Positions 1-5,208 of a stretch of 10,246 nucleotides of DNA are shown piece after piece. The stretch is from contig JBBDNV010000196.1 of the NCBI GenBank assembly GCA_040877415.1, positions 1 to 10,246 on the forward strand, in the 5' to 3' direction. Each line of letters begins with the position of its first letter. Position 1 is the stretch's first letter. Both the position numbers and the translations under genes were made by a program. The notes under the pieces were generated by a model that worked only from the letters and a program-made list of their open reading frames with translations, had not been told where the DNA came from and searched no databases. Source of the stretch: JBBDNV01 sp040877415. Lineage in GTDB: Bacteria; Planctomycetota; Planctomycetia; Pirellulales; PALSA-1355.

Positions 1-10
1 ACCATCGGCT

Positions 11-21
11 AGGGAGAGGGG
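11..21 (+). promoter_or_regulatory. Purine-rich ribosome binding site of the HTH-receiver gene
   Basis: AGGGAGAGGGG lies 12 bases before the ATG at 34. It is purine-rich and Shine-Dalgarno-like, though the spacing is slightly long. It supports 34 as the start; no other in-frame ATG or GTG is nearby. Confidence 0.45.
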
Positions 22-33
22 TGGTTAGCAAAC

Positions 34-615
34 ATGAAAACTGTGTTCACCACAGGCGAAGCTGCAAAAATTTGCAAGGTCAGTCAACAAACCATTATTC
101 GTTGTTTCGATTCCGGTCAACTCAAAGGCTTCCGCGTCCCAGGCAGCCGCTTCCGCCGCATCCCGCGTGAACAACTCTACGCGTTTATGCGCGACAACGG
201 CATTCCCACCGACGCCTTGGAGAGCGGCAAGCGCAAGGTCCTGATTGTTGACGACGATCAGGAGCTGGTCGAATTGGTCGTCGACGTGTTGGAAAAGGAC
301 GGCCGATTCGAGGTGCGCACCGTCAACAACGGTTTCGACGCCGGCATGATGGTCAAAGAATACCACCCCGACCTGATCGTGCTGGACGTCATGCTCCCGG
401 ACATCAACGGCAAGGAAGTCTGCCAGCGCGTCCGCAACGACAAGACGATGGACGACGTCCGCATCATCTGCATCTCCGGCATGGTCGAGGAAGAAAAGAT
501 CGAAGATCTCAAGAACGCCGGAGCCAACGATTTCCTGCACAAGCCGTTCGAGGTGGAAACCTTGGTCGAACGCATGTGTTCGCTGTTGGACATCGAAACG
601 GTCACGTCGCGATAG
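34..615 (+). CDS. Response regulator with N-terminal excisionase/MerR-type helix-turn-helix and receiver domain
   Basis: A 193-residue soluble protein. Residues 1-57 form a small winged-helix DNA-binding domain of the excisionase/MerR type, with the typical opening FTTGEAAKICKVSQQTIIR followed by a GxLKGFRVPGSRFRRIP wing and a helix ending in YAFM. Residues 67-187 are a CheY-like receiver with all key positions visible: acidic pocket D73-D75 (VDDD), phosphoacceptor D118 (LIVLDVMLPD), Ser148 at the Thr/Ser switch position and K170 (HKPF). The order is reversed from most response regulators, where the output domain follows the receiver. The next gene, 40 bases downstream on the same strand, is a histidine kinase, so the pair is probably co-transcribed and cognate. 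The likely role is phosphorylation-controlled DNA binding; target genes cannot be deduced. The gene has lower GC at its 5' end than the kinase gene. Confidence 0.93.
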   Translation: MKTVFTTGEAAKICKVSQQTIIRCFDSGQLKGFRVPGSRFRRIPREQLYAFMRDNGIPTDALESGKRKVLIVDDDQELVELVVDVLEKDGRFEVRTVNNGFDAGMMVKEYHPDLIVLDVMLPDINGKEVCQRVRNDKTMDDVRIICISGMVEEEKIEDLKNAGANDFLHKPFEVETLVERMCSLLDIETVTSR

Positions 616-655
616 CTCGCTCAAGCGGAGCCGGCGGACTCACGGGCGGTGGCCC

Positions 656-2131
656 ATGCAACGGCTTCCTGAAGTGGTCACAACCCGTGGCACGCTCGTG
701 CTGCCCCTGTGCGGCGGTACGGCCAGGCGTTTGGCTGCCGCTCTCATCGCCGGCCGCGATTTTCGCGGCGATCGCGCGTTGCTGGCCGAGGCGCTAGCGC
801 GCGATGCGGCGCTCTCGCTCTGGGCCGTCGTCCGATCGCACGGGCTCGGCGCAACCGAGCTTCGAACCGTCGACGCATTGGCCGACTGGTTGTCGGCCAC
901 CGCGATGGATCCGTGGAGCCGTCCGGCGGAATCCGATCCATCGGCGTCGCCGAAACAGGGCGATGCCGCCCCAATCAATCGCAGCGACCAAAACCAACTT
1001 TGGGCCACGTTGGCAGTCCGTTCGTTCGCCGCCGCGACGTGGGGTGCCCAAATTGCGCGACAGCAAAAATTGGACGACGGGGCCGCGTATCTCCTCGGGC
1101 TATTGCACTTGGCGCCGCAGTGGTTGGCGGCCGCCAGTGGGGATGCTCAGATTCCCCCGGCAGATGTATTGCCGCCGTGGCTGCACAGCCAACTGGACCA
1201 CGTCGGCACGGGACCGCCCGGCAAGATCGCCTCGTCGGCCGATTGCGTCGGGTTCGCCGTGAAGCTGGCCGAAGCGGACGGCCCCGGCGAGCCGCTCCCC
1301 GCCGGATTCACCCTCGATCAACCGGCCCATGCGGCCGCAGTCGCCCGCGTGCGCGACGATTGGCTCTGCGAAGCGCCTCCGAGCCTTCTTCGCGATCTCG
1401 TCGAAAAGCTTCGCCGCCTCAGAGACCTGGAGGAGAGTTTTGGGCAAACGTTGGAAGCCGAAAAGCTCGAATCGCTCAAAGAGCTGGCCTACGGCGCCGG
1501 GCACGAAATCAATAACCCGCTCGCGAACATTTCGGCCCGGGCGCAGACGTTGTTGCAGGGCGAGCGCGATCCCGAGCGAAGGCGCATGCTGGCGTCGATC
1601 AACTCGCAGGCGTTTCGGGCTCACGAGATGATCGCCGACATGATGCTGTTCGCCCGGCCGCCCAGCCCGAAACCCCAGCCGCTCGACATCGTGGAGCTGC
1701 TCAAAAAACTTCACGGCGAGCTCGGCGAGCAAGCGGCCGCGCAGCGGACCGAATTGGTGCTGCACGCGCCGCGCTCACCCGTCGAGGTCGTCGCCGACAA
1801 GACGCAAATCGCGGTGGCTTTGCGCTCGCTGTGCGCCAACGCGCTGGAAGCGCTCGTGACCGGCGGCCGCGTCGAAATCGCCCTGGCCGAGCCCGCCGAC
1901 GGACGGGTGCAAATCACCGTCTCGGACAACGGTCCCGGAATTCCCCCCGAAGTGCGCCCCCACGTTTTTGACCCCTTTTATTCCGGCCGCGAGGCGGGAC
2001 GCGGACTGGGGCTGGGGCTGTCGAAATGTTGGCGGATCGTCACCATGCACCGCGGACGCGTCGACGTCGACAGCCCGAACGGCCGGGGAGCCGCTTTTAC
2101 CGTCACGTTGCCCGGCGGCGGCATCCGTTGA
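656..2131 (+). CDS. Soluble sensor histidine kinase with HDOD-like N-terminal half
   Basis: A 491-residue protein without membrane segments or signal peptide, so presumably cytoplasmic. Residues about 10-240 contain helical stretches (ALARDAALSLWAVV near 47-60; AAYLLGLLHLAPQWLA near 143-158) that resemble a degenerate HDOD domain; this is an inference from pattern only. A coiled-coil-like segment around 245-275 leads into the kinase core. The H-box is LAYGAGHEINNPLANI with H283 as the phosphorylated histidine. The ATPase part shows the N-box (N395, ANALEAL), G1 (VSDNGPGIP, D424), the F-box (FDPFYSGRE) and G2 (GRGLGLGLS near 449-456). All catalytic motifs look intact. The start at 656 follows the upstream regulator by 40 bases with no clear Shine-Dalgarno, so the exact start is less certain. 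It most likely phosphorylates the regulator encoded at 34-615. The signal sensed is unknown. Confidence 0.92.
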   Translation: MQRLPEVVTTRGTLVLPLCGGTARRLAAALIAGRDFRGDRALLAEALARDAALSLWAVVRSHGLGATELRTVDALADWLSATAMDPWSRPAESDPSASPKQGDAAPINRSDQNQLWATLAVRSFAAATWGAQIARQQKLDDGAAYLLGLLHLAPQWLAAASGDAQIPPADVLPPWLHSQLDHVGTGPPGKIASSADCVGFAVKLAEADGPGEPLPAGFTLDQPAHAAAVARVRDDWLCEAPPSLLRDLVEKLRRLRDLEESFGQTLEAEKLESLKELAYGAGHEINNPLANISARAQTLLQGERDPERRRMLASINSQAFRAHEMIADMMLFARPPSPKPQPLDIVELLKKLHGELGEQAAAQRTELVLHAPRSPVEVVADKTQIAVALRSLCANALEALVTGGRVEIALAEPADGRVQITVSDNGPGIPPEVRPHVFDPFYSGREAGRGLGLGLSKCWRIVTMHRGRVDVDSPNGRGAAFTVTLPGGGIR

Positions 2132-2161
2132 CGTTTTGCCACGGTTCGATGCGCGGAGGAC

Positions 2162-2179
2162 CCCGGTTTTGCCGGGTTT
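2162..2179 (+). terminator. Possible weak intrinsic terminator after the kinase gene
   Basis: CCCGG and CCGGG pair around a five-base loop TTTTG and are followed by TTTA, 30 bases after the kinase stop codon. The stem is only five GC pairs and the T run is short, so termination here is a tentative reading. It fits the change to a separate gene with its own ribosome binding site downstream. Confidence 0.3.
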
Positions 2180-2302
2180 AACGGGCTGCCGTTGGGCACC
2201 GCGGGGCTGGGCGGGGGAACGTGGTTGCCAGGCGGCGATTGAAAGCTACGCTTTACATGCTCTAGTCCCGACGTGATCCAGCAACAATCGGAGCCATCGA
2301 TC

Positions 2303-2596
2303 ATGAAGTACGCCGCCTGCGTTGTCGCCCTGGGCCTCGTGGCGCAAGCCGCGCCCGCCGTGGGTCAAGTAGTGTACGAGTCCGTCCCGGAAGTCGTTTA
2401 CGAGGCTCCAGCCGTGCCGGTCACCACGTACTATGCCCCCGCTGTCCCGGCGAGGACCTATTACGCGCCCTTGCCGGTGGCGCGGTATTACTCGCCTTAC
2501 TACGCGCCTGGCGTGAGGGTCTATAATCCGGCCCGTTATTACGTCCCGCCGCGGGCTGCCCGCCGCTGGTATCGCAACAGTTTCTACTCCTGGTAG
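2303..2596 (+). CDS. Small secreted Tyr/Pro-rich repeat protein
   Basis: A 97-residue protein. The ATG at 2303 is chosen over an upstream in-frame GTG at 2273 because GGAG sits nine bases before it and because it opens a clean signal peptide, MKYAACVVALGLVAQAAPA, probably cleaved near residue 22 (VGQ). The mature part is built from short Tyr/Val/Pro units such as VPVTTYYAPAVPARTYYAP and ends in a basic, aromatic tail (residues 79-97, closing in YRNSFYSW). There is no enzymatic motif. It is a shorter, more degenerate relative of the protein at 2914-3378. Proteins of this style are common in planctomycete genomes and are presumed to be exported or cell-envelope components; no function is established that I know of. 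Confidence 0.75.
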   Translation: MKYAACVVALGLVAQAAPAVGQVVYESVPEVVYEAPAVPVTTYYAPAVPARTYYAPLPVARYYSPYYAPGVRVYNPARYYVPPRAARRWYRNSFYSW

Positions 2597-2660
2597 TCGG
2601 CTCCTGGTGGCGGCTTCTCAGACGGCGTACTGGCCGCCGCTTGCGGCGTAGCCCGAAAGC

Positions 2661-2687
2661 CCGCATGTGCCGCCGCGGCACGTGCGG
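2661..2687 (+). repeat. Strong hairpin, 12-pair stem with 3-base loop
   Basis: CCGCATGTGCCG and CGGCACGTGCGG are reverse complements except at one position, which would be a U-G pair in RNA. The loop is CCG. There is no T run after it, so it is not a standard intrinsic terminator; it may still serve as a transcript-end or stabilising structure for the gene ending at 2596. Confidence 0.5.
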
Positions 2688-2713
2688 CCGACGTTTCGCT
2701 GTTCGCCGTCGTG

Positions 2714-2751
2714 CCTGGGGAAACTGCAAAAGGCAGGTAAGTTTCCCCGGG
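2714..2751 (+). repeat. Inverted repeat, 12-pair stem with 14-base loop
   Basis: CCTGGGGAAACT pairs with AGTTTCCCCGGG; eleven pairs are Watson-Crick and one is T-G. It lies 26 bases after the preceding hairpin. The U-G compatible differences in both stems would suit an RNA structure, but two single pairs are weak evidence. Confidence 0.45.
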
Positions 2752-2857
2752 CCGCTTCGCGTCCAGAATCCTTGCAGCATTCATGGCCGAGGATGCCGAT
2801 CGCATCCGATCGCTCTCGACGCCAGCACGTCGCGACGAGATCGATCCGCGCAAATCA

Positions 2858-2885
2858 TTGCAAACGGATGCGCGGCTGTTATAGG
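2858..2885 (+). promoter_or_regulatory. Possible housekeeping-type promoter for the Tyr/Thr repeat protein
   Basis: TTGCAA (2858-2863) and TATAGG (2880-2885) are separated by 16 bases, each matching four of six positions of the sigma-70 consensus. Transcription would begin near 2892, giving a short leader that carries the AAGGAGG site. Planctomycete promoters are poorly defined, so this is only a plausible reading. Confidence 0.3.
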
Positions 2886-2898
2886 ATTGGGGCTTAAT

Positions 2899-2905
2899 AA
2901 GGAGG
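2899..2905 (+). promoter_or_regulatory. Strong Shine-Dalgarno site AAGGAGG
   Basis: A near-perfect anti-16S complement eight bases before the ATG at 2914. It is the best ribosome binding site in the window and fixes the start of the secreted repeat protein, suggesting this gene can be well translated. Confidence 0.75.
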
Positions 2906-2913
2906 GTTAAGCC

Positions 2914-3378
2914 ATGCGAAGTTTCATTGCGGTTCTGACGGTTGTCGTTTTGGGAATCGCCACGCGTGCCGGGGCTCAAACCGTCGTCACCTACTATCCG
3001 TCGAGTGTGCCGGTGACGACGTACTACGCGCCCACCACGACCTACTATGCCGCGAGCGTTCCGGTCACCACGTATTATTCGACGAGCGTCCCCGTGACCA
3101 CGTATTACGCGCACACGACGACGTACTATGGCAGAAGCGTCCCGGCCACCACCTATTATTCGACGAGCGTCCCCGTGACAACGTATTACGCGCCCACGAC
3201 GACGTACTACGCCACGAGCGTCCCGGCCACCGCCTATTATTCGACGAGCGTCCCCGTGACGACGTACTACGCACCGGCACCCACCACCACGTACTACAAT
3301 TCGCCATACATCGTGAGCCCGAAGGTGTACGTGAGGGGCCAGCCGGTCCGCAACGTCTTGCGAGCCATCACGCCGTAA
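2914..3378 (+). CDS. Secreted Tyr/Thr-rich tandem-repeat protein
   Basis: A 154-residue protein with a signal peptide (residues 1-21, hydrophobic core FIAVLTVVVLGIA, probable cleavage after RAGA). Residues 22-128 consist of repeats of the kind SVPVTTYYAP and TTTYYATSVPAT, carrying twelve Tyr-Tyr pairs at a spacing of 7 or 10 residues. Two nearly full copies and one partial copy of a 27-residue (81-base) higher-order unit begin at residues 54, 81 and 108. The C-terminal tail from residue 130 (IVSPKVYVRGQPVRNVLR, then AITP) is non-repetitive and basic. No catalytic motif is visible. It is paralogous to the protein at 2303-2596 and probably lies outside the cytoplasm. A structural or envelope role is possible, but none is shown by the sequence. 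Confidence 0.85.
   Translation: MRSFIAVLTVVVLGIATRAGAQTVVTYYPSSVPVTTYYAPTTTYYAASVPVTTYYSTSVPVTTYYAHTTTYYGRSVPATTYYSTSVPVTTYYAPTTTYYATSVPATAYYSTSVPVTTYYAPAPTTTYYNSPYIVSPKVYVRGQPVRNVLRAITP
3073..3314 (+). repeat. 81-base tandem repeat inside the secreted repeat protein gene
   Basis: The block beginning TATTATTCGACGAGCGTCCC recurs at 3073, 3154 and 3235, exactly 81 bases apart, so the frame is preserved. Copies differ by few and often synonymous changes, indicating recent duplication or gene conversion. The third copy is extended by a PAP insertion and then diverges. Confidence 0.8.
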
Positions 3379-3409
3379 AACGCCACCCACCGGCACATTC
3401 GTTGATCGC

Positions 3410-3479
3410 GCGAAAGCCCAGGGAAGGCCTTCCCTGGGCTTTAGTATTGCGCCACGATGACCATGCCGCGGGCAGATTA
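3410..3479. repeat. Palindromic dispersed element, copy 1 (probable bidirectional terminator)
   Basis: Contains a perfect 30-base palindrome at 3413-3442, arms AAAGCCCAGGGAAGG and its complement, which ends in TTT on both strands. A near-copy lies at 6519-6587. The similarity extends well past the palindrome, through ACGATGACCAT and GCAGATT, up to the stop codon of the minus-strand gene. It lies between convergent genes ending at 3378 (+) and 3477 (-), so termination from both sides is likely. The wider conservation suggests a repeat family, not only a hairpin. Confidence 0.8.
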
Positions 3480-4100
3480 CTTCGGCAGCAGCGCCGCCAG
3501 TTCGGGGTGCGGCCGGGCGATCACGTCGGCCATGATCAGCTTGCCGCCCAAGCGCTCGACGGCTTGCCTGCCGTTTTGAATGGCCGCCTGCACGGCCGCC
3601 ACGTCGCCCCGAACGATGATCGTGACGTAGGCGGCGCCGATCTTTTCTTTGCCCACCAGCTTAACGGCGGCCCCTTTGAGCATTTCGTCGGTGGCATGTA
3701 GCGCGGCCACGAGGCCTTGCGTTTCCAACAGACCGATGGCGTCGGAAGTGTTCATGGGTTGTTCTCGCGGGACTCTCGAATCGTAGATTTCCAAAAGCGG
3801 ATTGAAAACGGGCGGCTGCGCGGCGAGTCGTTGCGTTTCCTCGACGGGGGCCGCCATCACGACCAGTTCGGCGCTTGCGCCCATTTGCCGCGCGAGCGCC
3901 AAGCCCGCTTCGCCCGCCTCGCGCACGTCGCCCGGCGAGCCCACCAGCTTGATGCACTGGGCCGCGCTGTCGGCGCTTTCAATGCCCAGGATTCGCACGC
4001 CAGCCGACTTGGCACACCGATCGGCCACCAGCATGGCCGGCGCCAAGTTGCCGATCTCCAACAGTGCCAGGGCCAAAGGCTCGGTGCTTTCTGTTACCAT
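3477..4100 (-). CDS. Tandem-domain bacterial microcompartment shell protein (BMC-T type)
   Basis: A 207-residue protein with two BMC domains in normal, non-permuted order. Domain 1 (about 9-84, ALLEIGNLAPAMLVADRCAK) is divergent, with the pore-side segment ESADSAAQCIKLVGSPGD and a cysteine at 49. Domain 2 (about 120-197) is canonical: AIGLLETQGLVAALHATDEM, VKLVGKEKIGAAYVTIIVRG and the ending VIARPHPELAALLP. A linker of about 35 residues, longer than usual, joins them. Such tandem proteins form trimers that act as pseudohexameric tiles in the polyhedral shell and often carry larger or gated pores. The start is uncertain: ATG at 4100 has AAGGAG 15 bases upstream, while an in-frame TTG at 4106 lies at better spacing; the open frame extends to a TTG at 4145. 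No other shell gene is in this window. Confidence 0.88.
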   Translation of the reverse strand: MVTESTEPLALALLEIGNLAPAMLVADRCAKSAGVRILGIESADSAAQCIKLVGSPGDVREAGEAGLALARQMGASAELVVMAAPVEETQRLAAQPPVFNPLLEIYDSRVPREQPMNTSDAIGLLETQGLVAALHATDEMLKGAAVKLVGKEKIGAAYVTIIVRGDVAAVQAAIQNGRQAVERLGGKLIMADVIARPHPELAALLPK

Positions 4101-4181
4101 GGAATGCAACAGCAACTCCTTATTGGCGATCCGGATGCAAAGCAAAGTCTACCAAAACATACGCCCGGCTTGCTCTCCGTC

Positions 4182-4196
4182 TGCCGCTCCGCGGCA
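4182..4196. promoter_or_regulatory. Small inverted repeat in the divergent shell-protein/sigma-factor spacer
   Basis: TGCCGC-TCC-GCGGCA, a perfect six-pair stem with three-base loop, sits about midway between the divergent starts at 4100 and 4279. It could be an operator or leader hairpin; nothing else supports either. No clear promoter hexamers stand out in this 178-base spacer. Confidence 0.25.
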
Positions 4197-4278
4197 AAAT
4201 CCGCCCCGCGCCACATTTTTGCCAATAAATTCGCCGTCGCCGGCGGTCATTCCTGTAGACGCATCTGGTGGAGAGGGA

Positions 4279-4797
4279 ATGGCCGATCTAGCCGACCGGT
4301 TGGCGCGGGGCGATCCGGCGGCGTTCGCCGAGCTTTACGACGCTTGCGCTCTCCGCCTGCACCATTACCTTTCCATGCACACAGGTTCGCCAGCCGACGC
4401 CGACGACGTCGTGCAGGAAACCTTTGTGCGGCTGGCACGATCGCGAAAGAAACTGGCCAAAGTGGAAAACCTGACCGCCTACGTGTTCACGGTGGCTCGA
4501 AACGAGGCGGCCCGATTGCAGAAACGGGAAGCGCGTGAAGCCCAGGCATTGGCGGCGAGACCCCTCGACGATGGCCCAGACAATGCGGCCGCCGGCGATG
4601 CATCCGAACTGGTAGCGTTGGCCCTTTCGAGGTTGCCCTCCGAACAACGTGAAATCGTGGAATTGAAAGCCTACGCCGGCCTGACCCTGCGAGAGATTGC
4701 CGAGATCACCGCCCTGCCGCCCGGCACGGTGGCCACGCGTTATCGCACGGCGATTGCGCGTCTGCGCGACTGGCTGACGAGAAAATGCCATGACTGA
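4279..4797 (+). CDS. ECF-type RNA polymerase sigma factor
   Basis: A 172-residue sigma-70 family protein with only regions 2 and 4, the ECF layout. Region 2 spans about 10-80, with the core-binding segment DADDVVQETFVRLARSRKK and the helix ENLTAYVFTVARNEAAR. A variable, acidic linker (90-110) leads to region 4 (about 112-167), with LPSEQREIVELKAYAGLTLR, EIAEITALPPGTVATRYRTA and IARLRDWL giving the helix-turn-helix that reads the -35 element. The ATG at 4279 is chosen because GGAG lies five bases upstream and because it gives a normal ECF length, although the frame is open back to 3802. It overlaps the next gene by eight bases, so the two are translationally coupled. It presumably directs an envelope-related or stress regulon; the regulon is unknown. 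Confidence 0.92.
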   Translation: MADLADRLARGDPAAFAELYDACALRLHHYLSMHTGSPADADDVVQETFVRLARSRKKLAKVENLTAYVFTVARNEAARLQKREAREAQALAARPLDDGPDNAAAGDASELVALALSRLPSEQREIVELKAYAGLTLREIAEITALPPGTVATRYRTAIARLRDWLTRKCHD

Positions 4798-5185
4798 CGA
4801 CTTACCCGAGATATTTGACGAGCTCGTGGCGCCACCGGCGCCGCCCGAACTGCGCCCGCGAGTGCTGGCCGCCGTGGAGCACGAATTGACCCGCCGAAAA
4901 AAACCGCGCTGGGAGCGCGCGATGGAGCTGAGCGTGGCGGCGTGTCTGGCGGTCGGCGTGGGCTGGAATGTCTTGCAATGGCGCGCCGATGGGCGTTGGC
5001 AAGAACGAGCTTACCCAACGCCGCCCGTTGCCGCCGGCCGGCAGGATTTGGTCGATGCCGTGGCGTCGATCACCGACCGTCGGACGGCCGAGATGCTGGT
5101 CGACCGTCTGGTGTCCGCGCGGTTGCGTCCGCCGAGTCTGAATCACCCGCTGGCGGACGATGCGAACGACGCCTTGAAGAATTGA
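4790..5185 (+). CDS. Probable anti-sigma factor, one-pass membrane protein
   Basis: A 131-residue protein that begins within the last codons of the sigma-factor gene (ATG at 4790, overlap 4790-4797). Residues 1-43 are cytoplasmic and helical, with LRPRVLAAVEHELTRRKK, followed by one membrane span at about 46-64 (MELSVAACLAVGVGWNVLQW). About 65 residues follow outside, with a helix near 85-115. The zinc-binding HxxxCxxC motif of many anti-sigma factors is absent. The function as anti-sigma factor rests on position, coupling, size and topology, not on a recognised domain. It could instead be an unrelated small membrane partner of the sigma factor. Confidence 0.75.
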   Translation: MTDDLPEIFDELVAPPAPPELRPRVLAAVEHELTRRKKPRWERAMELSVAACLAVGVGWNVLQWRADGRWQERAYPTPPVAAGRQDLVDAVASITDRRTAEMLVDRLVSARLRPPSLNHPLADDANDALKN

Positions 5186-5208
5186 CCTGCACGAAAATCG
5201 GATCTGCC

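Larger units (their letters stand above)
2597..2913. other. Hairpin-rich spacer between two repeat-protein genes
   Basis: About 317 bases with no convincing gene. It holds three inverted repeats in a row: CGCCGC/GCGGCG at 2635-2648, a 12-pair stem at 2661-2687, and a 12-pair stem with 14-base loop at 2714-2751. The later part, from about 2850, contains a promoter-like pair of hexamers and the ribosome binding site of the next gene. One plus-frame open stretch (2641-2910) gives an Arg/Cys-rich sequence with no start signal and is treated as noncoding. Confidence 0.55.

Noticed and set aside
2641..2910. Plus-strand 89-codon open frame in the spacer
   Set aside because: It has no ribosome binding site, an Arg/Cys-rich composition, and overlaps two strong hairpins.
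3073..3314. CRISPR-like regular repeats
   Set aside because: The repeats are direct, in frame and without unique spacers; they encode the repeated peptide of the secreted protein.
2584..3396. Minus-strand open frame of 270 codons with Arg/Gly/His repeats
   Set aside because: It is the antisense of the tandem-repeat protein gene, so its regular repeats just mirror the 81-base units. The plus strand has a signal peptide and a strong ribosome binding site.
3802..4278. Upstream extension of the sigma-factor frame
   Set aside because: It overlaps the shell protein gene on the opposite strand, and the ATG at 4279 has a ribosome site and gives normal ECF length.
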